NCBI RefSeq assembly: GCF_029784155.1
Contig: NC_073691.1
Location: 20,426,006-20,490,005, forward strand
Reading direction: 5' to 3'
DNA length: 64,000 bases
Origin: Uranotaenia lowii
Taxonomy: Eukaryota > Arthropoda > Insecta > Diptera > Culicidae
The stretch's first letter is position 1, and each line of letters begins with the position of its first letter. A model generated the notes under the pieces. That model was given only the letters and a program-made list of their open reading frames with translations, made no database searches and was not told the DNA's origin. Positions 1 to 11,947 of this stretch are shown here, one piece after another. The position numbers and the translations under genes were made by a program.

Positions 1-1780
1 ATGAAAAAAATATTTGTTCCAATGTATCAATCATTTGAGCGTAAAATGAACTTCATAATGCCATATTTTCAAAGCAATGGAAAACTCTCAACTTTTCTGG
101 TTTCAAGTTTTCTAAAATGTTGATTATGGGTACAATTGATCCCCTAGAGTTGGGTACAATTGATCCCCCTTCCAAACGGCATATTTTTCTTCTGAATTGA
201 TCGTTATGATTGCTGATTACGAAATAACTAATATTTATCCAAATACTAATATTTATCAAACAATTGACTGAAGAAAAGAGCAAAAATAATTAATTTTCTC
301 TTAATTATAAAAAATAGCGCCTTTAAGTATGCAATGTAATTAGCGTTGAGACAAAGTTATAGAATTTTCTTCTTATGGCTGCTATAAATTGTGAAATGAG
401 AACAAACATGACCAAAATAGTCAATTAACATTCTATCTCGGGGTTTTGTTTGATTTTTATACAAGGATTAGGGCTTCCTGAATAAAAGATCAAGTCTCCT
501 TCAATAGGGGATCAAGTCTCCCCTAACTTCGGAAAAATCGCAATTTTTTTACTCCCACGAAAATGCTTCTAGTTCATCAACGGGTACTAATAATTCTTAT
601 ATTCACGTTGGGACATCGGACAGTTTTAGTTTTGTTGAAAAGATAACACCAACGGCATATCGCCGCACCGAGTTACGTATGACTGATGAATGCTTCAACT
701 TTATTTCTCACTAATGACTTATATACTATGTTAACGTTACCTGCAGTCAGGCGTAGTGCAGTATCTGTTTGTATACTGTTTGTATAATAAACCATTCTGG
801 CGACGACCGGTCTGCTGGCAAAGCACAGCAGACCTTTGCGAGGGTCGCTCAAAGAACGCAACCAATGTTTACCTCTGCGTGCCGGTAAAGGTCGCGCATG
901 AAGCAAAACATAATGCATGTTTATGGCTGGGCATTCCGTTAGGCGGATTGCCGGTTTTACCTAATTAGTGATGACAGACAAATTTGGGATTGTTGGGAAA
1001 ATCCCTTGGAAGTTAGCATGGATGCTACAGGGTTCAAGTAGCGTTCTAATTTTTGGAGCATAGAAACTTGAAGTTACAAGCTGTCAGAAAATGTTAAAGA
1101 CGGCGAGTTGCTAATTTTTTCCAAAAAGATATGGTGAAAATAAGAAAATGGGATCAAGTATCCCCACTCTCCCCTACCATTTTAAGATTTAAGAGAACTT
1201 TATAAAAATCTGTATCAATCATTCAAGAATTCTAAACAAGAGTCGGAAAAACAGTGATTTTTTGTATTTTTCAATATTTCCATTATTCTAAAAGCGAAAA
1301 AAGCTTCTAAATGGGTGCATGACACTAGTTTGAATTTTGACTGTTTTTCAAGGCCTCATGGAGAGATTAATATGATATTTTCAAAATACAACTTCTGTAA
1401 AATTTAGTTCGAAGATATACGGAATATCAAAACACATTCATCTACGAACTCATCAATTTATTTGTCAAAGTGTAGTATTTCAGGCATTTTAGAGCGAAGA
1501 ATTTACTTCATTTATCATCTTTCATTGAAACCAATGAAATTATTTATGATTTTTTAGATAGATTTTTACTACGTCCTTAAACAATTCAATCATTAGAAAA
1601 GCTTCCAACATTCAATGCGTATTGATGTGCCATGTAATAATATCTGCTGAAAAATTACAAAGTTATGTGGATTTTCAAAAGTTTTTTTTTACGAAATAAT
1701 CTTATATCAAATAGCCAAGAAAATATAAATTTTGAAATCTGATGATATTCTATAGAATTCTGTAGAAATCGCATTTCTAG
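1..1780. repeat. AT-rich repeat debris with iterated GATCAAGT/GATCCCC motif; no gene
   Basis: No convincing coding region. A short GC-richer motif recurs in otherwise AT-rich DNA: GGGTACAATTGATCCCC at 128-144 and 152-168, a related GATCAAGTCTCC near 488, GGGGATCAAGTCTCCCC at 507-523 and GGGATCAAGTATCCCC at about 1150-1165. The motif is nearly palindromic and its spacing is irregular, as in other TIR elements of this window. The ends of the element are not visible, so the boundaries are approximate. A GC-richer block at about 650-990 contains an AATAAA-like signal near 786; it could be an LTR remnant but has no recognisable partner. Confidence 0.4.
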
Positions 1781-4700
1781 GTTCCAAAATCTTCCAAACT
1801 ATTTTTCAAATTCAAAGATTTTATCTTTTTATGAAAATAAATCAAATTAAAAAAAAATTAGCGATTAAAAATCATCAGATTTTTGGATCAAATTTTAATG
1901 AACCAAATCAAAGATTTTAGTATGAAACTGCAATACATTACGGACCAAATACGAGTTATCTCGTTTTTCGCTTGCCGCTAGTTTGTTAACATAATTCAAA
2001 TGTTATGAATCTAATAACACAACCTCATTCTACAAAATGTAACACACCACAGTATTTTGTTCATTGGTTCCTGAAACCTAAAATGACAAATTTTGGTGTC
2101 TTTAATATGTTAATAATGTTGAACAATACACTGGAAAAATATAGAATTCTTTGCAGAATTTTTAGGTGAAGATATTTTTTAACAGTAAAATTTTTTCGTA
2201 AATATCGATTCCATAATGAATAATCGGTAGATGATTTTTTTTAAATTTGGGTTTTGCGGATAAAAAAACTTCAATTCTACCTTTTATTTGCGATTTTCAG
2301 CTGAATTGTGTTTACTAACTAATTTTGTATAAATAATTGAAATCTGGAAATTGAATTGACAAGCAATCTTAACACATTAAGTAAGGACCGCAAAGACGAG
2401 AAAACCAGATATTCGGCATTCAGTATCTCAGAAACCCCTGAACTAAGTTTTAAAAACTAAGCATTTTTAAAAAACGGCAATTGTTGTGTTCAATTTTGTC
2501 CAATCAAGTTTAACACTTGAGTTCAGTCAATTCGAGTTAAACTTCGAAGTGTAGCTGTTGGCAAGTGAAAAAACGATATTTTTCGTTTGGTCTGCAATAT
2601 GTTATGTACATGATCTTTACATTGCTCAACAATTTATGTAGATTGTAAAATTTATTTACAAGCTAAACCTTTTTCTGTATTTTGAATCTGCATTCTGAAT
2701 ATGAATTCTGAACCTGAATTCAAAAATTGTGCTTTGAATTTGTATCCGAATTTCCATACGATTTCCGAATCTTATTCCAGATTAGAATTTAATGAGCAAA
2801 GTTATAGAGTCGTTATTCATGAATTTATTATTTAAATTCTTTGGTTCAGGTTTAATCCAAATTCACTTTTTAAATTATTTATTTTTAAACTGCATTGTGA
2901 ATCCGAATTAAAATATAAATTTACAAAGATCTGAATCTTACTTTTAAATTTTGGATTGCCAATTTAAAGCTTAAAATTTTTTAATTTTGTGTAAAAACTA
3001 TGTTCAAGAATTTCGAATTTGAATATAAAACAATTTTCTTTTCTTTATTTCATATTCACAAAAGTATTAGTAACACTAAACGTACCGGAGGCGGTCAAAT
3101 GACGGTTTTTGAACTTTAAACGATGATTACGTCTTATATAATTGTTTTTTCGCAAATTTAACGACAGGACTATTTTTGTTTTTGAAATGCAAGTATTTTT
3201 GCGTTTTTAAATTTTTTTTAAGTGTTACGGTTTTCGAATAACGCATGTGGTATACCTATTCATACCGCGAGCGGTCAAATGACGGCAAACACCGTTTTCG
3301 CTAAAACTCCCTTGTTTCTCAACAGATTTCTACCAAATTTATAGTTTTGAAAAGCTCATAACTCGATTCAAATATGTTTTTCAAACAATTATCAGCTACA
3401 ATCAATAACTTTAAAGTTATTTACAGTACAAGAATAATTTTATGAAAAAACATGCTTCAGGAAAAAGGTTGTAAATCAGTTATCAAGTGCTCGAAAAAAA
3501 TTTCACTTAGTGCCTGAAAAAGCTGAAGTTAGAAGCTATATGTTGGACATACGGAATTTTTTAAAAAAATTTTCTAAGATCATGGCCACAAAAAATGTAA
3601 AAAAGTTGTGTAAAACCCGTACTTTTCAATCAATCAACCGCCAAAGCTGTCCTGTTACAGTAGAAAATTTTGAAAAAGTGAATTGAAATGTAGACGTAAT
3701 TTTGGCATCTTTAGATTTTTGAAATACGAAATACATAATTTATGACGACTTTTCAAAGTTAGCTGTTTTTCGAACTTTTTATCAATTTGGATTTTCTAAG
3801 ACAATTCATACACCTAAGCTCAGCTTTGCACTGGATTTTGAGTACGTTAACGTAAGGTTTAGGCAATGCAACTATATACAAAAAAAAGCTTATTTCATAC
3901 CGGTTCTAGTGATGTAACTGCATTGGCGGTGCAATGCTTGGCAAAAATATGATAAATAAAACAGTGAACTAGTTTCTGAATTTTGAGAAGTCAGGACAAA
4001 TTCTTGCTTGGCAGACGGGCGCAGTGGGTGTTAATATCTCAAAGCTATTTTGCACACGAAGACGGATGAAAAGAAACAAAAAAACAAACAAGCATTAGCT
4101 CAAATTTTCTAGTTTTACTTTCAGAAATATATTTATTATATTTTTGTAAAGCATTGCACCGCCAATGCAGTTACATCACTAGAACCGGCATGAAATTTGC
4201 TTTCTTTTGCATATAGTTTTATTGCCTAAACTATACGTTAACGTACTCAAAATCCAGTGCAAAGCTGAATTTGGGTATAGGGATTGTCTCAAAAAATCCA
4301 GATTCATAAAAAGTTCGCAAAACAACTACCTTTGAAAAGCCGTCAAAAATTATGTATTTAGTATTTTAAAAATCTATAGGTGCCAAAATGTGACAAATTA
4401 CGTCTACTTTCCAATTCACTTTTTCAAAATTTTCTACTGTAACAGGAACAGCTTTGGCGGTTGATTGATTGAAAAGTACGGGTTTTACACAACTTTTTTA
4501 CATTTTTTGTGGCCATGATCTTAGAAATTTTTTTAAAAAAATTCCGTATGTCCAACATATAGCTTCTAACTTCAGCTTTCTCAGGCACTAAGTGAAATTT
4601 TTTTCGAGCACTTGATAACTGATTTACAACCTTTTTCCTGAAGCAAGTTTTTTCATAAAATTTTTCTTGTACTGTAAATAACTTTAAAGTTATTGATTGT

Positions 4701-5310
4701 AGCTGAAAATTGTTTGAGAAACATATTTGAGTCGAGTTATGAGCTTTTCAAAACTATAAATTTGGTAGAAATCGGTTGAGAAACAAGGGAGTTTTAGCGA
4801 AAACGGTGTTTGCCGTCATTTGACCGCTCGCGGTATGAATAGGTATATACAAAGTGTCGGTATGTTTAGTGTTAAAAAATTGAAAATGCACCAGGATTTC
4901 AAAGCAACTTTTCATTTCTAATTTCTTATGATTATTCGAACTGAAAATCATCAATCCTGAACTGGGTACAGAATCCAAAATTCGAAAAACTTTACCATAA
5001 ATACACTTTTGGTTGTAGGAATTAAGGAATCAGAACCTCCGAATTCGAAATTCAATATTCAGACCTGAATTTCGATGTAAAAGTGAGAAAATTTTGAAAA
5101 AGTGTAGCAGAATTTTGGACTTGGGTGTGGGTTTTGAGGTTTTGGCATTAGTTTTTAGTCTAGATTGTGACTGTTCGTTAACCTTACTCTGTTATCAAAA
5201 TTTGGTTCGTTCTAAATTAAAAATTTTGAGTGTAGAGTAAAATCTCTCGCTTGCTGTTCTGGATCCTTAAACCCCCCCCTCCCCCCCGTTCCTACGGCCA
5301 TGGTATGATA
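1780..5310 (-). repeat. Left copy of a ~1.8 kb dispersed repeat, interrupted by a foldback element
   Basis: Sequence from about 1780 to 3070 and from about 4876 to 5310 matches, in reverse complement and in the same order, the DNA at about 12785-14655. Examples are the stretch ending in a C tract and CGTTCCTACGGCCATGG at 5270-5303 against 12787-12835, and the stretch at 2590-2780 against 13600-13800. Many substitutions and small indels separate the copies, so the duplication is old. The foldback at 3074-4871 sits only in this copy, so the other copy preserves an empty site. There is no coding potential in either copy. The family identity is unknown; one terminus appears to be the C/G tract plus CTACGGCCATGG. 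Confidence 0.7.
3074..4871. mobile_element. Non-autonomous foldback element, piggyBac-like termini (TTAA), copy 1
   Basis: The ends are CACTAAACGTACCGG (from 3074) and the reverse complement of CACTAAACATACCG (to 4871). TTAA flanks the right end (4872-4875), and GTAA, one base off, flanks the left (3070-3073). The arms are long inverted repeats: about 3240-3930 pairs with about 4150-4860, for example the block containing GCGAGCGGTCAAATGACGG against its complement at 4811-4835. A GCGGTCAAATGACGG module occurs twice in the left arm (3090 and 3270) and once in the right. There is no open reading frame. TTAA target use and CACTA-type ends resemble piggyBac-related elements; membership of that superfamily is an inference because no transposase is present. 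Confidence 0.7.
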
Positions 5311-5711
5311 GTTGATCTATCTAACGCAAAAAATTTGATCAAAAAATATCATCAGAGTAAAAAGTAATTGAAGTTCAAAGTCGAAGTGACAGTGCGCGTG
5401 CTTCCAATTTCTATACAATTATGAACGATACTGTATATTCGATGTCCAGTAATTTATAAGAGTTTCGGAATCCAGGAGGAAGTTCCAATGATAAAGGAGT
5501 TAGTTTATCTCGAATCATTATATTTGAAGATCTACCATTTAAGGAAAAGAAGGATCTAAAGCTGTGGAGTCGAGTTTTCTAAAGGGACGTTTTTTGAAGA
5601 ATAATTCTTCTTTGGTCGAGGTTTCTTTGAAGATCACTTTAATTGGTTCATTTCATTTTGGTTAGAAAATAATCTACATGCAAACTCAATCTGGTTTTCA
5701 TGAAGGGTAAA

Positions 5712-5867
5712 GGGTGACACGGTCAAAATTTGGTCAAGGGAAAACGCGTGAAAATCGGTGAAATCGTTTATTTAAAAAATCAAATTAAATTTCTTTTTCA
5801 AGTTTAATTAGTAGGATAAAATTCCGGAAAAATATTCAGTAAGGTTTCCGCTTTTCCAAATCCGAAC
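5712..5867 (-). mobile_element. 3'-end fragment of a Tc1/mariner-type element
   Basis: The sequence from AGGGTGACACGGTCAAAA through the TTTCCGCTTTTCCAAATCCGAA block is a close match to 29815-29970, the transposase 3' end and terminal repeat of the mariner-type element described there. Homology stops at about 5867, within the last codons of the transposase. Only this end is present. Confidence 0.65.
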
Positions 5868-5933
5868 CAGGCTAGCTATCTTGCTGGCCGACTGATTGAC
5901 CGACTGCACGCTGTGACGAATGAATCCCTGATG

Positions 5934-6138
5934 TGTTGTCAGTTTATTCTGGGTGGTTAACCCAGAATATGATAATATTTAAGAAATAATTTGAGAGTTG
6001 AGAATCACTTAGAATAAGCAACAAGAGTGTAATCGCTATAGCTCTAAGTTAGCTTATAAGGACTTGACAAACTGAAATGAATAAACGATATCTCATTTCC
6101 AAACCAAGACCCTTGTTGCTAAATCATTGCATTCAACA
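5934..6138. mobile_element. Possible short solo LTR (TGTTG...CAACA)
   Basis: A 205-bp block begins TGTTGTCAG and ends TTCAACA, giving matched TGTTG/CAACA ends as in copia-type LTRs, and contains AATAAACG near 6082. No matching target duplication is visible (TGATG on the left, ATTCA on the right) and no internal retroelement sequence adjoins it, so this rests on end structure only. Confidence 0.3.
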
Positions 6139-7589
6139 ATTCAAAATACGAATATTCACCGTTCGAAAGCACCCTATTTTATAACATCAAATTTAGATTT
6201 CACTCTCAAGTGAGTTATGAGGTGTTCGATGGAATTGAAATAATCACTTAGTTAAAAATGACGTGAACTTTGTAACTTTTTGAAGAGAATTTTTCAACAA
6301 TGATTCTCCATATTGCAACTCGAAACAACTGCGACAATATTTGTCTACAGTCGATTCAATCCGGATGCTAGTTTTATGTAACGTAGTTAACGTGTTGATT
6401 CGAACAGAATTGGAGCCCAATTTTTTAAATTAAGATTCAAAATGACTTCTGTGAAATAATTAATAATAATAATTTTTGATTCACTTTGTTCTTGTGTTGT
6501 ATTTGCCGTCAAATTTGGAGATCCGCGCGGAAAATTCTCAGAGTATTCTTGGACGGATTGAGTTTGAGCTGACCTGAGCTGAGAATTTTAATTACTATTT
6601 TCGCTTAGAATCGTGAGAGTCTCACCGTGAGACCATATACACGTAAATATAAAGAGATGAAAGCTGTGAAAGTTTTTCAAAAATGCTATGTCCATATTCT
6701 AAAGTTTGTAGAACTTATATTTTTTCTTTGACCCTTTCATCCTGTATTTTTAATCGAAATTTGAACTCCAGAGAGACTCCAAAATTGCGGGAAAGAAGGG
6801 AATATTCTGCCCTATTAAAAATCTACAGCTTCCTGAAAAGCTTACCAGTTGCGTCAACTGAATTGAAAATTAATCTATCACCCAGATCATGACTTTTGGC
6901 AAGTTCAACCGAATCAGCATGACGGCGTTGGTTTTCGTTTGACCCGCGCTAACCCAAACCACTGCTTTTCGGGTGAACCTCAGTAGGGGAATAAAGTCCG
7001 GGGAGGAAATTCAGTTTTTCGCCTTCCGTCCCTTTTTTCCCCTTCTCTGAAGCATGAAATGGGTGAAAATATGCCTTCCGTCCAACTGGATTCCTGCCAA
7101 TGAGTAGTGTGAAATCTCAGCTGGAAATTGGATCTGTTACAGTTGCTTTTATTGGCACAAGCAGAGAGGACCTCGGCAGGAGACGCTTCCTCCTGGACAA
7201 CTCTAGGGATTCGAAGGAGTCTGGAAGCAGAAGAAGGGTGGTTACCCCACCTGATGGTTGTTAAATTACGCCAATCGGAATAATTTCCGAAAGCTTGAAT
7301 GAAAATGTAACTGGGTGCATCGAGTGAAGCGGGGGAATGAAAGCTGATTAAACATTGATGCGGATGAAATGCCCGCCCAGTTTGGTTTATATTTTCAGTC
7401 CAGTGGATCAGCGGTAAATTGAAATGGTGCTTCCAAAAATAATCTGAACTGGAATGCTCGAATCGTTGGTTCGGTGATAATTATCCTAAAATGTCAGGAA
7501 GTTTTGAGAAAAGGTGTCAATCCGATAAGTGGATTTACTGGTTTAGAAAATTAAACTTCTATGAAACTGATTGAATACCCGGACACGTA
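6139..7589. other. Complex-sequence intergenic DNA, no gene recognised
   Basis: Mostly single-copy-looking sequence of moderate GC (GC-richer at about 6890-7400) without repeats shared with the rest of the window. All reading frames are broken at short intervals, and no domain or splice-consistent exon could be recognised. It may be intronic or intergenic host DNA. Confidence 0.4.
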
Positions 7590-8537
7590 CCGTAAACTGG
7601 GGGAACTTTGATCACTTTTTTCATTCATTTTGGAATATTTTGGAAGGGGTTGCTTTTTCGTAATACCTAAAAGCTTTTAAACCCTTACTGAAGTGGGGAG
7701 TATTAAACATGATCATTGATTGCAGTAAATTTAAATGACATTGGTGGTTATAATTAAATGTTTGTTACAAAACCAGGTTTCGAGTTTCGGGATAACTTTG
7801 ATCACTATGGTTTAATCGTATCTCAACATCTTCTAAACTATTGTTTTGATGCCATTTAGCACAGAAGGCTCAAAACATCAATAACAGTAATTTTTTGTTT
7901 GACTCAATTTAATTTTTCAACGTTTTCTTTCAAAAACAAATATACTCAAAAGATGGACAATGTTGCTGCATACATTCAGGGGCAAATTTTTTAAACATTT
8001 CTCAATATTTTTTGGCCTCAAAAACAAATAAAATTTTGCCCTCATGCAATTCCCTAAGTCTTCGTACTTTTCCCATGTTATTTTTTTCTTCATTCCAAAC
8101 CATTTGATAGGGGTTTAAGCCATTTTTTCTATATTGGCTTTTTCATGGAAAATGACCTCTTTTTTCACTGTTCAAAAATTATCATAGAATGATCATAAAA
8201 ATAAAACTTAGACTTAACCTAAACCAAGAAAATAGTTGAACTTTCTTATGAAACAACCGATCTGCTCCTAAATGCTTAATTTTGATCAGAAGAGATGTTT
8301 GTTTGTGAGCCTTCAAAAAACCAGATTTTTTAAGATTTATAAATTATATTTTATGTGAAATAAAAAATCTCCTAATAAAAACTAAATTTAGCTTATTTGT
8401 TACTCAATTTACAGGCTTTCAAACGTAGTAAACAGTTTTCATATATTTTAACTTCATACTAAATTAATGATGCTTATCTGCAAAAATTCCACGTTGATCA
8501 AAGTTACCCCGCTGATCAAAGTTCCCCCAGTTTACGG
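7590..8537. mobile_element. TA-flanked TIR element (MITE-like), 948 bp
   Basis: Terminal inverted repeats begin CCGTAAACTGGGGGAACTTT at 7590 and end with the exact complement at 8537, continuing through TGATCA. TA flanks both ends (7588-7589, 8538-8539). A further copy of the AACTTTGATCA part lies inside at about 7788-7804, and a tandem copy (GTTGATCAAAGTTACCCC) sits just inside the right end at about 8494. There is no coding sequence. TA duplication fits mobilisation by a Tc1/mariner-type transposase in trans, which is inference. Confidence 0.75.
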
Positions 8538-8838
8538 TACTATACATATGGAAACTTCTAAATTGGACATAATATTCCCTTCAATCTGATGCAATATTCC
8601 ATTTGTTTTCATCTTTAATTTGAAGTTCTAAACAACCTTCTAAATATAGATAAACAAATTCTTATGAAATTACTTTCCAGTTAGCCAAATGAGGTGTGAT
8701 TCTTATTTCAGTTTAATTTTCACAAAAATTTGAACTGTGGATTTACTCCAAGATTCGAAGGGTTGTGGAGATGAAACTGAAGTAAGAATCTCAGTAAGAA
8801 TCCTGATATGAAAACCAAAAAACTATTCGTGTACGAAT

Positions 8839-9041
8839 AGGGCTTGTGATATAGCTCAGTTGGCAAGTCAGTTGCTTCCTGAGCCGATGTCCGTGAGTTC
8901 GAGCCCAAGGGTAAACATCTCGATAACAGTTGTACCGGATAAGTTTTTCAATGACTGTCCGCCAACTGCATCGTTGATAAAAGTCGCGAATGCCATAAGG
9001 ATGGTAAAACGACTATAATCGAAACAAAAAAAAAAATTTCA
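8839..9041 (+). mobile_element. tRNA-derived SINE with target duplication
   Basis: A polymerase III promoter is visible: box A TAGCTCAGTTGG at about 8851-8862 and box B-like AGTTCGAGCCC at about 8896-8906, spaced as in a tRNA. A tRNA-unrelated body follows and an A-rich tail (about 9021-9036). The 7-bp sequence TACGAAT flanks both sides (8832-8838 and 9042-9048), as expected for target-primed retrotransposition. A functional tRNA gene is unlikely because the acceptor stem halves do not pair and the body continues for about 130 bp. Confidence 0.7.
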
Positions 9042-9506
9042 TACGAATTTTGATAATAAATCATTGGGTATGAAGCTCTCAGTGTGAAATTTATATTTTT
9101 TTAAATCTGATTTTGGAGTATGATATGGAGAAGGATATGCAGAATTGTGTGGTATAATAAAGATACTCAAAATCATTGTTAAGAGCAACTTGGTATTGCA
9201 GAAATGATATGAATGTTTTCTAAGGTGTAATAGATTTCTTTAAATATAAGCTATATTTTCGAATTTCTTTGACGCTTAAAATATAGTCAGTTAATATTAT
9301 ATGAGAAATTTGTGGCTCCAGAAAGTTATAAAGTAATTCAGATATGGAAGTTCTGTGTATGAGCATCGACGGAATGCGATATTTTGCTTGGGGAAATTCT
9401 GGCTAGCAGTTGTTTTTTTGAAGGGAAAAACATATCAAATTTAATATTTTTACCGAAACAAAAAACAAATTCACAATTTTGTGAGATTTCTTTGAAATCT
9501 CTTTAA

Positions 9507-11663
9507 CACTAGAAAGACCGCACCAGTCAAAATGACTCGTGGGACACTTTGTTTGTTGAATATCTTTTAAACACTTCGCTCTAAAAATTCGCAAAAAAAA
9601 TACGACTTTTCATGAATTTTGAATTTCTACAAAACTGTGTATTTTTTATTTTTATAGCTCTTTTAATAAGCGAGAAAAATTTCGCCATGGACACTCGGAC
9701 CGTGACCGGTCAAAATGACTGGTAAAATTCACAAACCTATAACTCAAACAAGATAAATTTTTTTCGCTTAATTTTGGTTTTATTTGCAATCTACATTCAA
9801 GACAAAGAGCCTTAGTTGATTTATGGTGAGCAGGAGTGTGTCATTAGCTATGAAATTATTGATTTTCGATGCGAAGTCATGGAAATTTGTAGAAAAAGTT
9901 TTCGGATCGACCGCTGTGTGGCGCTTCAAGCACTTGACTCTCATTTTTTTTTGGTCTGTTTTGTTGCTCGACTATAATCGAACTTTCTGTCAAAATTTGG
10001 CGAATTTTCATCAAGATTTGTAAAAGTTATGTTAGTTTTAATACATTTCCATTCGAGTAATCGAGTAATTTTAGGTGATAAATATGTTTTATACTGAACT
10101 AGTATGAGTAAAATAATTATGAATTGTGTACTTATTTATTCAAATTTGAAGACCTTCTGTCTATGAAACTGAACCATTTAAATGATTTTTTTTTTATATT
10201 TGATTATTCTTCATACGTTGGTTATCCACCATGGGTGCACGGATTCACCGCAGTTTCTGCCCAAGTATGTATTCACATGCATTCTTGGATTATTAGGTTC
10301 GACAAATTTCCAATGCAAGTTCACTTACAGGTATTCCGGCACTCGTGTATAAAGCTGGCAACTGATTGAACATTCTTATTATAAGAGGAAACACATCTTA
10401 CGGGGTTTGAACCCTAGAGTTTTCTTGCCGATACCGGGAATCGAACCCATTACACCTGGCATACCTAGACTAGACTCACGCCAGTCTATCTGATAGACCA
10501 CATTGGCGCTAAGATTTTTCAACATGGGTGCACGGAATGGCTGTAAATTCGCCGTTGTTAATTATATAGAAATAAATAGTTTTCAACTTGCTTCAGAACA
10601 CAAAATATTTTTGAGTTAGATATGATAGGCATTTGAAATGCAACATTAGTCAATCGAAAAACTTTTAAGGAAATACAAATCAATGTGTACATTTGACCAT
10701 GTTGATTCATTATTTTTATTTCCACTGTTTTCCGTCGCACGACATAACTTGATGTATACAATTCCTAAAATTCACTCGGTCCATGGAAATCGTTTTCCAA
10801 TTTCTAGGATGTTGATCTGATCTTATCAGATAAATATATGATTGCAAAAATCCTGTTTTTTAATAATAAATAAGTAAATTTATTATTTCAAGATATAATT
10901 GAAATATTTCTTTTCTAGGAATAAAAAAAGGGGCTTACAATAAAAATCGTTTTTAAAATAATTATGTCTCAACATGAAAGACATGATTTCGACTTTAGTT
11001 TAGTTAAGATTTGTAATAATGCTTTTTAAAAAATTGCAAAAAGTCCAATAATCGATTAAAACGCGGTGAATCCGTGCACCCATAGTGAAAAACCATGTAT
11101 ATAACACAAATTTTCATTTGAATCTTTAAAAGTCTTTATTTTTTACCTTTAACATCCAAAAAAAAATTGATTTTGGATGAATGGCGGTGAATCCGTGCAC
11201 CCATGGTAAATTGCTTTACTTATATAAAAAATATGCTTCAAAACCTACAATATCAGGTATAATTTATAGGCATCGGGTTGAAAAACTTCAGAGCGATGGA
11301 TGCTAGAAAACATCTACTAAAACAAAACTGAAGTGAAACCGTGCACCCATGGTCAATAACCATAGCCATCTAACATGTTTTTATTATTAGATTGATAATG
11401 TGTGTCAATTTTTTGATAATTATTTGACATATTCATTTTATGACATACACGCATTCGTCAACTATGCCAAACTGAGGTGATTCCGGGCACCCATGGTGAA
11501 AAAATATTTCAATTTTATAACAAAAATGTTATCGAATTATTAACAAAATAATTCCAAAAGAAAAAAATTAAAAATATTTTGATAGAAAAAATTTCCTCTT
11601 TACCAGTCATTTTGACTGGTCACGGTTCGAATAGGTATATTCAATTTGCCGGTCCTTCTAGTG
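9507..11663. mobile_element. Non-autonomous foldback element, piggyBac-like termini (TTAA), copy 2
   Basis: The ends are CACTAGAAAGACCG at 9507 and the complement CGGTCCTTCTAGTG ending at 11663 (one base longer or shorter inside), with perfect TTAA on both sides (9503-9506, 11664-11667). CACTAGAAAGA resembles the CCCTAGAAAGA end of the classical piggyBac element. Subterminal GGTCAAAATGACTGG blocks lie at about 9707-9722 and, inverted, at about 11604-11622. The interior has no real open reading frame, but it holds a SINE-like insertion (about 10395-10512) and six copies of a motif close to GTGAATCCGTGCACCCATGG. Mobilisation by a piggyBac-type enzyme is inferred. Confidence 0.75.
10395..10512 (-). 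mobile_element. tRNA-like SINE fragment
   Basis: On the minus strand TGGTCTATCAG (complement at about 10487-10497) resembles box A of Glu/Asp-type tRNAs, and GGGTTCGATTCCC (complement at 10436-10448) is a canonical box B/T-loop; a second T-loop-like GGGTTCAAACCC lies at about 10413. The spacing between the boxes is compatible with a polymerase III promoter. No A-tail or clear target duplication was found, so this is a probable SINE head or degenerate tRNA pseudogene. Confidence 0.45.
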
Positions 11664-11947
11664 TTAAAAAATGTAATAGTAAATTAATATGATTAACGTC
11701 ATTTTTACGTTAACATTAACGCAAAAATAGAGTGTTCAGGTTTAAAACAAAAATTAGAAAAGACTGAAAGAAAGTTAAATTAGAGCAATCAAATAATGAA
11801 ACAGAGAATCATAAAAGACTCAGTTGGAAGGAACAATAACAAAAATGAATACAATAAACTTGAGAGAAAATATAAATATTTAGTTATTTGAGTCTTTGAC
11901 TACTGCCATACAGACTTCATGCATCATGCTTTCAATCACCGAAAGTA

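Noticed and set aside
8851..8920. A functional tRNA gene
   Set aside because: The boxes are present but the acceptor stem does not pair, and a SINE body, A-tail and target duplication follow.
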